A DNA stretch of 64,000 bases. It comes from an uncultured Saccharospirillaceae bacterium (GTDB lineage: Bacteria > Pseudomonadota > Gammaproteobacteria > Pseudomonadales > Oceanobacteraceae). Every line of letters starts with the position of its first letter. The stretch's first letter is position 1. Below are positions 7,859 to 15,388 of this stretch, one piece after another. The translations under genes were made by a program, and so were the position numbers. The stretch covers positions 1-64,000 of the forward strand of contig CANMOZ010000012.1 of assembly GCA_947499545.1 (NCBI GenBank). The letters run 5' to 3'. Under the pieces are notes generated by a model. It worked only from the letters and a program-made list of their open reading frames with translations. It ran no database searches and was not told where the DNA came from.

Positions 7859-8152
7859 AAAAAACAGCATTAGAGAAGGAATCAATTCTGGAGTCGAACA
7901 AAACGACTCTCAAGCAATACAAGTGTTAATCTTTTCTCACGAATTACCAGCAGCTCTGACAGGTTTTTTTGTATCTGTTTGTAATACGCCCAAACATCAA
8001 CCTGTTAAAACCATTCTCCATAAAACATCTATTCTGTAAGTTACATAGACTAAGTGCTTGCTATTTTATGGGTGGCTTTAACATTTACCAAACTGTCTCA
8101 CCCATTCAAAGTCGCTTCACAAGGATAGAAATCACTTAACATGGAAGTAGGT
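7859..8152. other. Intergenic stretch without a supported gene
   Basis: An 84-codon plus frame at 7785-8039 overlaps the previous gene and the terminator hairpin, and has no ribosome-binding site or recognisable composition, so I do not call it. An AAGGATAG at 8122-8128 lies before the outer-membrane-type gene. A small RNA ending at the minus-strand terminator is conceivable. Confidence 0.35.
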
Positions 8153-9115
8153 ATGAACACCAAAACCTTCTTGTGCCTGATCATTTACTGCTTAAGTTTT
8201 TGGCAGGCGATTTATACCTCTAACGTCTTTGCACTTCCCTTCCATGCTCGCGTGGCCACTGGCCTCAATACCTGGAACAGCCCTGCTCTTGATCATATTT
8301 CTCAAGAACACTTCTTAGGTGAATGGGTTGAGGTGGGGGTCGGTCCTTTATCATCGCCTAATGCTGACCTAACCCCAGGCCTTATAATTCAAATGCCTGA
8401 TCTTTATTACGGGCAACGCATTCAAACGCCCCTCATTCATCATCAAAGCACTTATTATCGACTTGGCATTCAATGGCCATTATGGCGTTTTGCTGATCAA
8501 TCAGATTTCACAATAGAAATAATGAACGATCATGAACAACACAAAGTTAAAGCAAATAAGGATAGCCACTTAATTGGCCAACGAGATCAGGAGCTGATAA
8601 AAAAGGACGGCAACTTTAAAACGAAATATACCCGCTTCGAAGTCGGAGCACTATGGCAGCCTCATTCACAGCTATTAAACGAATTAGGCATTTTGTACAG
8701 AGTCCAAAAACGTTTCTACAGCGCTCGAGTGCCTGGCTATCCAAGGCCAGGGGTTTATGAAGGGCTTCACAGACTTTGGGGGATTCGATTAGGACATCGT
8801 AGCTTATACCCCGCAGGCCTTCGAGCCGGGTATAGAGCGGTTTTACTCGCGGGCTCACTGGAATTGAGTGATCGTCAAACCCGATCGCACCAATATTCCC
8901 GAGATTCCAAATGGATAGAAGGCGAACTGCAACTCACTATTAGTTACTCTAGGGCTATTAGCCCACACCGCTGGTGGTATCTTGCTGTACGGCCTGAAGT
9001 ATCCATTGGTCGGCAACCTCGATTGAGAACGAATGAACTGGTGATGCGAACCAGCGTCGATTACAGCCTGACGGCCGTTTTTGGGTTTGGTGCAGGTTTA
9101 AACCCATTACCCTAA
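8153..9115 (+). CDS. Exported outer-membrane-type protein, unknown function
   Basis: The start is placed at the ATG at 8153, which has GGAAG five bases upstream; an in-frame ATG at 8141 would add four residues. A signal peptide is visible (KTFLCLIIYCLSFWQAIYTSNVFA, cleaved near residue 27). The mature protein has alternating aromatic and polar strands (YYRLGIQWPLWRF, RAGYRAVLLAGSLEL, WWYLAVRPEVSIG), suggesting a beta-barrel. The end FGFGAGLNPLP lacks a classical terminal Phe. I do not recognise a family. It stands alone between the broken solute-binding gene and argS. Confidence 0.7.
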   Translation: MNTKTFLCLIIYCLSFWQAIYTSNVFALPFHARVATGLNTWNSPALDHISQEHFLGEWVEVGVGPLSSPNADLTPGLIIQMPDLYYGQRIQTPLIHHQSTYYRLGIQWPLWRFADQSDFTIEIMNDHEQHKVKANKDSHLIGQRDQELIKKDGNFKTKYTRFEVGALWQPHSQLLNELGILYRVQKRFYSARVPGYPRPGVYEGLHRLWGIRLGHRSLYPAGLRAGYRAVLLAGSLELSDRQTRSHQYSRDSKWIEGELQLTISYSRAISPHRWWYLAVRPEVSIGRQPRLRTNELVMRTSVDYSLTAVFGFGAGLNPLP

Positions 9116-9152
9116 TCGTAAACATATTTCCAGAGCAAGATGCATGGCCAAC

Positions 9153-9188
9153 CCCTAGATCACGACAAAGCCCTAGATCACGGCAAAG
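9153..9188. repeat. Tandem 18-bp direct repeat upstream of argS
   Basis: CCCTAGATCACGACAAAG (9153-9170) is followed directly by a second copy with one change (9171-9188). The repeat lies 58 bases before the argS start. It may be an operator or a recent slippage duplication. Confidence 0.6.
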
Positions 9189-9245
9189 CTCAACTGGTAT
9201 GATGCGGGCTTTGATGGGCCGTACAAATAGGTTTTTCCCCTATTC

Positions 9246-10991
9246 ATGAACATTCAACACTACCTCAATAGCGTCATCAGCGAAGCCATGGCAAAAGCCG
9301 GCGCTCCTAGCGGGTTGCCAGCGGCAGTCAAGCCCAGCTCCAAACCTCAGTTTGGCGATTACCAGGCAAATGGCATCATGGGCGCTGCGAAAAAACTTGG
9401 CATCAACCCTAGAGAGCTTGCACAAAAAGTGATTGCTGAGCTGAGCCTTGACCACATGGTCGAAAAGCTTGAAGTGGCAGGCCCGGGTTTTATCAATATC
9501 TGGCTCTCTGATGCCTGGCTGGCGAAACAAGCCGACGCTGCTTTATCTTCAGACCGATTATTAAACGTTGAACGTGCTGATCAACCTCAGCGCATAGTCG
9601 TGGACTATTCTGCACCCAATGTCGCCAAAGAAATGCATATTGGCCATATCCGCTGCAATTGCATTGGTGATGCAGTGGTTCGCAGTCTTGAGTTCCTAGG
9701 CCACAACGTTATCAGGGCCAATCACATTGGCGATTGGGGCACCCAGTTTGGGATGCTTATCGCTCACTTAGAAGAAGTATTGCAAGCAGGTAATGAGCAA
9801 CAAGCCGAAGAGCTTGAGCATCTTGAATCCTTTTACCGAGCATCAAAAAAACACTTTGATGAAAACCCTGAGTTTGCTCAACGGGCGCGTGAATACGTAG
9901 TCAAGCTGCAACAAGGGGATGAATGGTGTTTGTCCATGTGGAAAAAGCTGGTCGACATCACCATGAGCCAAAACCAAAAAGCCTACGACAGGATGAACAT
10001 CAGCTTAACACCCAAAGATACGATGGGCGAGAGCATGTACAACTCAATGCTTCCGGAAGTTGTTCAATCGTTAAAGGACCAAGGCATAGCCGTTGAAGAC
10101 GAAGGCGCCTGCATCATCCGTCTTGAAGAATTTAAAAATAAAGAAGGTGAGCCTCTAGGCATCATCATTCAAAAAAGTGATGGCGGCTATCTATACACCA
10201 CGACCGATATTGCTGCTGCTAAATATCGTGTTGAAACGCTAAAAGCAGACCGAATCCTCATATTTACGGATACTCGCCAAAGCCAGCACATGCAGCAACT
10301 TTTTGCGATCACTCGTAAAGCAGGCATTGTACCTGAGCAGATTGGGTTTGAGCACCACCCCTTCGGCATGGTACTCGGAAAGGATGGCAAGCCTTTTAAA
10401 ACTCGCTCCGGTGAGACCGTTAAGTTAATGGACGTCTTAGACGAAGCGGATGAACGCGCTTTGAGCATGGTGCAAGAGCGTGAACCCAGCATGCCTCTAG
10501 ATGAACAACAAAAAATTGCATCCGTTTTGGCAATGGCATCTGTTAAGTACGCTGAATTATCCAAACACAGGCTTACTGATTACATTTTTGATTGGGATGC
10601 CATGCTTTCATTTGAAGGCAATACAGCGCCTTATCTACTTTATGCGTTCTCACGCATTCAATCCGTTTTCCGGAAATCGGGTATTTCCACTGAAAGCGTG
10701 CAGGGCCCCATCGTTATCGAAGCCCCTCAAGAACGCGCTCTAGCCGTACAATTAGCTCAATTTATTGAGGTATTAGAGTCCGTCGCTCGAGAAGCACTGC
10801 CTCATTTACTATGCAGTTACATGTACCAGCTTGCAGGAACATTTATGAGTTTCTACGAGCACTGCCCCATTAACAAAGAGGGTGTTTCCGAAGAAACCAA
10901 GCAAAGTCGCCTCGCTTTGAGTGCTTTGGTTTCCAAGACACTTTCCCAAGGGCTAGACCTTCTTGGCATAGAAACCCTTGATCGCATGTAA
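9246..10991 (+). CDS. argS: Arginyl-tRNA synthetase
   Basis: The 581-residue class-I synthetase charges tRNA-Arg in the cytoplasm. The N-terminal Add-1 tRNA-binding domain occupies about residues 1-105 ([10 protein letters not shown]). The HIGH signature is MHIGHIR near residue 133, after PNVAKE. The catalytic fold includes [10 protein letters not shown] and, in place of a canonical [15 protein letters not shown], as is usual in many ArgRS. The C-terminal DALR domain has [12 protein letters not shown] and ends with [10 protein letters not shown]. Length and order match the family. It appears monocistronic, with the tandem repeat just upstream. Confidence 0.97.
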   Translation: MNIQHYLNSVISEAMAKAGAPSGLPAAVKPSSKPQFGDYQANGIMGAAKKLGINPRELAQKVIAELSLDHMVEKLEVAGPGFINIWLSDAWLAKQADAALSSDRLLNVERADQPQRIVVDYSAPNVAKEMHIGHIRCNCIGDAVVRSLEFLGHNVIRANHIGDWGTQFGMLIAHLEEVLQAGNEQQAEELEHLESFYRASKKHFDENPEFAQRAREYVVKLQQGDEWCLSMWKKLVDITMSQNQKAYDRMNISLTPKDTMGESMYNSMLPEVVQSLKDQGIAVEDEGACIIRLEEFKNKEGEPLGIIIQKSDGGYLYTTTDIAAAKYRVETLKADRILIFTDTRQSQHMQQLFAITRKAGIVPEQIGFEHHPFGMVLGKDGKPFKTRSGETVKLMDVLDEADERALSMVQEREPSMPLDEQQKIASVLAMASVKYAELSKHRLTDYIFDWDAMLSFEGNTAPYLLYAFSRIQSVFRKSGISTESVQGPIVIEAPQERALAVQLAQFIEVLESVAREALPHLLCSYMYQLAGTFMSFYEHCPINKEGVSEETKQSRLALSALVSKTLSQGLDLLGIETLDRM

Positions 10992-11004
10992 ATTAAATCC
11001 TAAA

Positions 11005-11047
11005 CGCCTAGGCCATAAAAACGTCTAGGCGACTGGCCGTTTTATGG
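11005..11047. repeat. Two overlapping inverted repeats after argS
   Basis: CGCCTAG (11005-11011) pairs with CTAGGCG (11025-11031). An alternative stem pairs CCATAAAAACG (11013-11023) with CGTTTTATGG (11038-11047) with one bulge. The two stems exclude each other. They begin 14 bases after the argS stop and lack a clear T tract, so they may be a weak terminator or a processing signal. The rest of the gap up to 11280 holds only a TTCCTTAC/GTAAGGAA inverted repeat. Confidence 0.35.
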
Positions 11048-11280
11048 GCTTGATATCAACTCAATTGATGCTTTGGCGCGGAAAACAGCTAGTTTTGAGG
11101 AAATTTACTAGAGGAAAAGAAAAGCAATGGGGCACTCCTGACTGAGAAACAGCAAGCAGCCAGGGCGGTTAGTGCCCATCGCTTAATCGGCTTCCTTACA
11201 AATGATGAAGCATGTAAGGAAAAATCTGCAAATTTAATACAGCCGAAGGGTTCGACTGTTTTCCTCTCGAAGGTCGTCGC

Positions 11281-11526
11281 TTAGTTATAAAAACAAGCAA
11301 TGACATCTTTTGGTCCGATCAGCCTTTTCTTTCTAGCCAAGTCGGTTATCAAGTCGACAGTATCTTCTAAACCAATCGATTGTGGCATAGGTACGTAGAA
11401 CTTAAAGCCACATTCCAGTTCAATTTGCGATTTAGCTAGATCAAGTATGTGGACCTTTGAGTCTTCGTAAATATGTCTCACTAAACACATAGGGTACTTC
11501 TCCAGCCTGATCAAATTGCGTTTCAT
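11281..11526 (-). CDS. 81-residue uncharacterised protein with a strong ribosome-binding site
   Basis: The ATG at 11526 is preceded by a perfect GGAGGT, making translation very likely. The protein (MKRNLIRLEKYPMCLVRHI to VIACFYN) is a compact alpha/beta sequence without signal peptide or membrane segment, with Cys residues at positions 14, 39 and 78. I do not recognise a family. It stands alone between argS and a MarC-type gene, transcribed against both. Its promoter region is bracketed by an 8-bp inverted repeat, which suggests specific control. It may be a small accessory or regulatory protein. Confidence 0.7.
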   Translation of the reverse strand: MKRNLIRLEKYPMCLVRHIYEDSKVHILDLAKSQIELECGFKFYVPMPQSIGLEDTVDLITDLARKKRLIGPKDVIACFYN

Positions 11527-11543
11527 AGAGACCTCCTATGTAA

Positions 11544-11593
11544 CACTGTGTAAAACCAGGTAACATATCGTTATGATCATTATCCACACAGTG
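11544..11593. promoter_or_regulatory. Inverted repeat bracketing the promoter region of the 81-residue gene
   Basis: CACTGTGT (11544-11551) and ACACAGTG (11586-11593) are perfect inverted copies 34 bases apart. The near copy lies 18 bases upstream of the gene start. The arms could be half-sites of a dimeric regulator that loops or covers the promoter, or a hairpin in the leader. This is inferred from sequence symmetry alone. Confidence 0.35.
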
Positions 11594-11880
11594 CGTTTTA
11601 TGTGAAGAGCATCGCATATTTTCTTCTAGACTTTTTTGGAATAACCATTTTACAAGTTGAATTTATTGCGTTAGGCAGGATGTGTGCGCACGCTTACAAA
11701 AAAAACTCTTTCAAAATGTAAGCCTCTGTAACAGGGCACTGCAGGAAAGCTAGGCTTAGGTGCTCACATTTGCATTCTCTCATTTTCTTGAAGCTGTTGT
11801 GCACTAGCCGTAAAAGGCTTTATCCTAGCGCCCCCTTCTAACGGGGCTTCAAATTAACGCTGATTTTATGAGTACTCGAA
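11594..11880. other. Intergenic stretch before the MarC-type gene
   Basis: AT-rich DNA with no supported gene. Short self-complementary elements occur (GTGTGCGCAC near 11682, and GCCCC/GGGGC near 11830-11848), but none is followed by a T tract. The promoter of the plus-strand MarC-family gene is expected here; I could not fix its boxes. Confidence 0.3.
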
Positions 11881-12480
11881 ATGGATGACTTTATAAAAGT
11901 CGCAGTTATGTTGTTTATGATTATTGATCCCATTGGCAACATCCCTATTTTCAACCGGATACTCAGGCATGTCCCGGAAGAACGTCGTGGATTGGTTATT
12001 ATTCGCGAGTTAATCATTGCATACATCATACTGGTCGTCTTTCTCTTTGCCGGTGAATCCATCCTAAGCGCACTTGGGCTTAAACAACCAGCATTGCAAG
12101 TAACCAGCGGCATCATTTTATTCTTGATTGGACTGGACATTGTATTTCCTGGCTCCGGCAAAAAAACGCTGGATGCCGAAAAAGAAGACCCCTTTATCGT
12201 TCCCTTAGCAATGCCCATGGTGGCAGGCCCCTCAGCGCTTGCAACCTTGATGATCTTTGCAAGTAAGCAACCCGAGAAAATCCATATTTGGTGGGGGGCA
12301 TTAACCTTAGCTTGGGTGTTGTGCTTTATCATATTGGTCAGTTCAAAATACCTACTTCGATTAATAGGTCAACGGGGAATCCGTGCTGTCGAAAAACTCA
12401 TTGGAATGTTGCTTATCATGCTGTCGGTTCAGTTTTTCCTAGATGGAGTCATGGCCTATATCAAGCTGGGCAGCGCATGA
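11881..12480 (+). CDS. MarC-family (UPF0056) integral membrane protein
   Basis: The 199-residue protein has six hydrophobic segments and the family's signature motifs: LFMIIDPIGNIPIF near the start, VPLAMPMVAGPSALATLM in the middle, and a C-terminal RLIGMLLIMLSVQFFLDG-like helix. MarC/YhgN proteins sit in the inner membrane. A transport role is presumed, and the old link to multiple antibiotic resistance is not supported. Length matches the family. The next gene begins 16 bases after its stop, so the pair may be co-transcribed. Confidence 0.9.
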   Translation: MDDFIKVAVMLFMIIDPIGNIPIFNRILRHVPEERRGLVIIRELIIAYIILVVFLFAGESILSALGLKQPALQVTSGIILFLIGLDIVFPGSGKKTLDAEKEDPFIVPLAMPMVAGPSALATLMIFASKQPEKIHIWWGALTLAWVLCFIILVSSKYLLRLIGQRGIRAVEKLIGMLLIMLSVQFFLDGVMAYIKLGSA

Positions 12481-12496
12481 AACACCTTGTATTAAA

Positions 12497-13450
12497 ATGA
12501 ATAGGTTTTTGAAGTATCAAATGAATGTACGATCTGTATTCTTAGCTTTCTCTCTTTTAGCCAATGGAGCTTTGGGGTTTGCGTTATATCAGGAAAAATC
12601 CAACGAATCCGCAAGTTCAAGCAACCCCAAAGAAACGCGTGACGCCCAGTATTACGCCGAAACAGAGGCTCCAGTAGAGGCACTCTCCGCAGCCGAAGAC
12701 ACTCGAAAGAGCCTGCTCATTGCCACTGAACACGAAACAAAGTCAGAACCAACGACCGGTCATTCCGATACCAATCTGAATGAGGAGTCTGGACACGATT
12801 CATCTACAACCAATGACCCGTATGATGAATGGCGTAAGGCAGTGTTAGAAAACCCAAGAGTATTGTCGGCCATGAGGAAGGAGCAACTGATACGCACGCA
12901 AATTGAGTATCACCCTTTTCTAAATCAGGCCAGCCTTAGTGAAGCGGAACAAGCGGCTCTGGTTAATGCCCTTGTTAACAGAGATATGCTCAACATTAAA
13001 TACGGCCAAAAACAGCAACATGAATCTGAAACTGAATATCAAGAGATCAACCAAAACATTGAAGATCTGCTTGGCCCTGAGCTTTACAAATCGCTTGAAC
13101 AGCACGAGACGGATCAAAGCAACCGTTGGCTAATGATGGATATGAGACAACTACTTGGCGACAACAACAGCTCATTTACTGTTGAAAAAGAGCGGAAGCT
13201 AACGCGTCTACTGACGGATATACAAACAGAGGTTTATCACGAACTGGAAAGCTCTGGCGCATTGACGAGTGAAACATCAGCGACAAACGCCTATCGAGAC
13301 GCCGAAATCCGAATCTATCAAGAATTACAGCAGCGTTCAGGTGGGTTCTTAACCCCTGAAGAACAGCGGGCCTTGGATAAAACCATGGTGCTGATGACAC
13401 ACCAAACCAACACCCAGGTCTTAACAGACGCTTTATTCTCTGGCATGTAA
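12497..13450 (+). CDS. Membrane-anchored periplasmic protein, unknown
   Basis: The start is placed at the ATG at 12497; the open frame extends to 12443 inside the MarC gene, and an ATG at 12521 is also possible. One N-terminal hydrophobic segment (VRSVFLAFSLLANGALGFALY) is followed by a Ser/Glu-rich linker to about residue 105. The rest is helical (LSEAEQAALVNALV, IEDLLGPELYKSL, LTPEEQRALDKTM). LLGPELY-type helices occur in several uncharacterised gammaproteobacterial envelope proteins. I cannot assign a function. A chaperone-like or cell-envelope role is only a guess. Confidence 0.75.
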   Translation: MNRFLKYQMNVRSVFLAFSLLANGALGFALYQEKSNESASSSNPKETRDAQYYAETEAPVEALSAAEDTRKSLLIATEHETKSEPTTGHSDTNLNEESGHDSSTTNDPYDEWRKAVLENPRVLSAMRKEQLIRTQIEYHPFLNQASLSEAEQAALVNALVNRDMLNIKYGQKQQHESETEYQEINQNIEDLLGPELYKSLEQHETDQSNRWLMMDMRQLLGDNNSSFTVEKERKLTRLLTDIQTEVYHELESSGALTSETSATNAYRDAEIRIYQELQQRSGGFLTPEEQRALDKTMVLMTHQTNTQVLTDALFSGM

Positions 13451-13529
13451 CGAGCACAATAGGCATCTTTAGACTAGTCTGAAACTGTACGCTCAGGATT
13501 GACCTGGGCAGATTAGGAGTCTCAGTCCA

Positions 13530-13670
13530 ATGATACCCTGGCGTTTCTTATGGGTGTCTGTGCTTTTAGGGACGATTGCATTGACTCAACATATACCAGA
13601 ATGGATGCATCGGGCTTGGGCCGAACAGTCCTCATCCAACACCTGGATGACAAACCATACTCATTACTAA
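13530..13670 (+). CDS. 46-residue membrane microprotein candidate
   Basis: A 46-codon frame starts at the ATG at 13530, with AGGAG 11 bases upstream, and ends at a TAA at 13668-13670. The first 17 residues are one hydrophobic helix after an Arg (PWRFLWVSVLLGTIAL), followed by a short polar tail rich in Trp, His and Asn. It could be a small inner-membrane peptide or an uncleaved signal anchor. It lies between a plus-strand envelope gene and the convergent cnoX. Coding status rests on the ribosome-binding site and hydrophobic pattern only. Confidence 0.4.
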   Translation: MIPWRFLWVSVLLGTIALTQHIPEWMHRAWAEQSSSNTWMTNHTHY

Positions 13671-13688
13671 ACCTCTGCCCATTTGCGT

Positions 13689-14552
13689 CTAATGCATCAG
13701 TCGGTGCAATTGCTTGCGGTACTCTGCAACAAGTGGCGTGTTTCCCTGCTGCTTAAAAATTTCAACCAACGTTTTTTGAGCGAATCCATTTTCAAATTGT
13801 CGATCGGTTTTAAATAAATCAGTCAATACTGCTAATGCGCGCTCGGTCATCCCTAAGGAAAGTGCACCCAAAGCAAGTGCCTTCGCATTCTCTGCGCTGG
13901 GATCTTGTTCAAACTGAGCTTCCAAATCCCTTATATCACTGACAGGCACAGCTGATGCTTGTATCGCCAAATCAACCGCAGCCGCACACTGCTCCACTTC
14001 AGGTTTACGGTGAAACTCCATAGGGATTTTGTTGATTTCAGAAGCCGCCTCTTCAAAACGCCCTCGTTTTTGAAGGAGATCAACGTACTTCAGACGTACT
14101 GCCCATTCTTTAGCTGGCGCTGTTTCACTGGCTAATGCTGCAACCTCTAAGGCGGCATCCAACTCACCTTGCTCCAGCAAACGACCCGCTTCCTGCAACT
14201 GTAATTGATATTCTTTAACAGAGAGATTCTCTAACTTTTTTTGAATCGCAGCGCCCGGAAGCGCACCAAAGAACTCATCAACGCACTCCCCTGCCCGATA
14301 TATTTTTACCGTAGGCAAGCTCCTAACGCTCAAAGATGCGCATAAAGATTGTTCTTCATCGGCGTTCACTTTCAAAAGTTTTACGTCACCTTGATGCTGC
14401 TCAACCAGTCTATGCAAGATTGGCATAAGTGCCTGACAGGGCGCGCACCAAGGCGCCCAAAAGTCGACCAACACCAATTGGTTTTCGTTATCCCCTAGCA
14501 GAGCCTCTTCAAATTCAGATGCGGTGACATCGATGACCCAGTGACTATTCAA
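13689..14552 (-). CDS. cnoX: Thioredoxin-TPR co-chaperone (YbbN/CnoX)
   Basis: The 287-residue cytoplasmic protein joins a thioredoxin domain (about 1-110) to a C-terminal TPR-like region (about 115-285). The active site is intact as W35-C36-A-P-C39, and the cis-Pro loop is RSLPTVKIY. Escherichia coli CnoX has a degenerate site, so this version may keep oxidoreductase activity. The family holds unfolding proteins during oxidative stress and hands them to DnaK/GroEL. The TPR part includes LLEQGELDAALEVAALASE and ALGALSLGMTERALAVL. It is transcribed away from the next plus-strand gene, so the 165-base gap holds divergent promoters. Confidence 0.92.
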   Translation of the reverse strand: MNSHWVIDVTASEFEEALLGDNENQLVLVDFWAPWCAPCQALMPILHRLVEQHQGDVKLLKVNADEEQSLCASLSVRSLPTVKIYRAGECVDEFFGALPGAAIQKKLENLSVKEYQLQLQEAGRLLEQGELDAALEVAALASETAPAKEWAVRLKYVDLLQKRGRFEEAASEINKIPMEFHRKPEVEQCAAAVDLAIQASAVPVSDIRDLEAQFEQDPSAENAKALALGALSLGMTERALAVLTDLFKTDRQFENGFAQKTLVEIFKQQGNTPLVAEYRKQLHRLMH

Positions 14553-14716
14553 TGCTTCCTCTTTCCTATGCTTTTGTTACTGAGCTGCTGACAATTGCCC
14601 CATTTCAGCAGGTTAACGCCTAATTTCTAAACCACTCGCGTCGTTAAATTACAGTATACTGTCAAGGTCATCATAGCACTCTAAACAAGCGATATTAAAC
14701 AACTCGATAAATCCCA

Positions 14717-15301
14717 ATGAACAAATTATCCGGCACTCCATCAGCAATAGCATCGGACGCTTCTTCGCAAAGTGCCAAAGCGCTTACCAAACTTAGAAAA
14801 AAAATATTTCTTCTCGTTAGCCTAAGCCTAATCATCTTAATCATCACTTCACTGCCCTATTGGATAAGAAAGCCGTTTACACCGCTAGAGCGACTGGATT
14901 TTTGGCAGCCTGAAGGCATTAATATTGCTCTCAAGTCATTGACTTACGATGCCATGAGAAGCACCACTCCAACCGTCTATTCCCTCTACCAGCCTGGCTG
15001 CTGGTGCAATCTTATTTCCATGAGACACGAGCTTTCCATGGAAGCGTATGCGGTTCAACTGGGCGCTCAATTTAAACGGATAGATGCATCGACATTAAAT
15101 CTACCCTCTACGCCTGCTTTGGCCATAGTTTCCCCCAATGGCACCCTAGAGTACTTTGGTGCTTACGGCTTCGGGTCCTTCTGCACCGACAGCAAGCTGT
15201 CATATGCGGAATCTAAATTAAATCAGTTATTTCAAGGCGAAACCCTAGCCCCTCTCTACAACATCAAAGGTTCAGGGTGCTTTTGCCGCCCAAGCCGTTA
15301 A
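14717..15301 (+). CDS. Membrane-anchored cysteine-rich protein (DUF6436-like), unknown
   Basis: The 194-residue protein has one transmembrane helix (about 30-50, IFLLVSLSLIILIITSLPYW) and a periplasmic domain. Two cysteine pairs stand out: GCWCN near residue 95 and GCFCRP at the very end (GSGCFCRPSR). The middle contains a TPALAIVSPNGTLEYFG segment like the beta-3 strand and cis-Pro of thioredoxin folds. I think this is the DUF6436 type, but from memory only. A periplasmic thiol or metal-handling role is an inference. It is divergent from the thioredoxin co-chaperone cnoX. Confidence 0.75.
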   Translation: MNKLSGTPSAIASDASSQSAKALTKLRKKIFLLVSLSLIILIITSLPYWIRKPFTPLERLDFWQPEGINIALKSLTYDAMRSTTPTVYSLYQPGCWCNLISMRHELSMEAYAVQLGAQFKRIDASTLNLPSTPALAIVSPNGTLEYFGAYGFGSFCTDSKLSYAESKLNQLFQGETLAPLYNIKGSGCFCRPSR

Positions 15302-15388
15302 AGCACCTGCCCACCAACACTGGCCACGTCAATTTGCGTCTAAGCTTAAAAGGAGTATGTGTCTTAATATTTTGAGGCGTCGCCCAGC

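Noticed and set aside
7785-8039. 84-codon plus-strand frame
   Set aside because: It overlaps the end of the 93-residue gene, runs through the minus-strand terminator hairpin, and has no ribosome-binding site or family resemblance.
12443-12496. Earlier start for the membrane-anchored gene after the MarC-type gene
   Set aside because: It lies inside the MarC-type coding sequence and encodes a sequence unlike a signal anchor.
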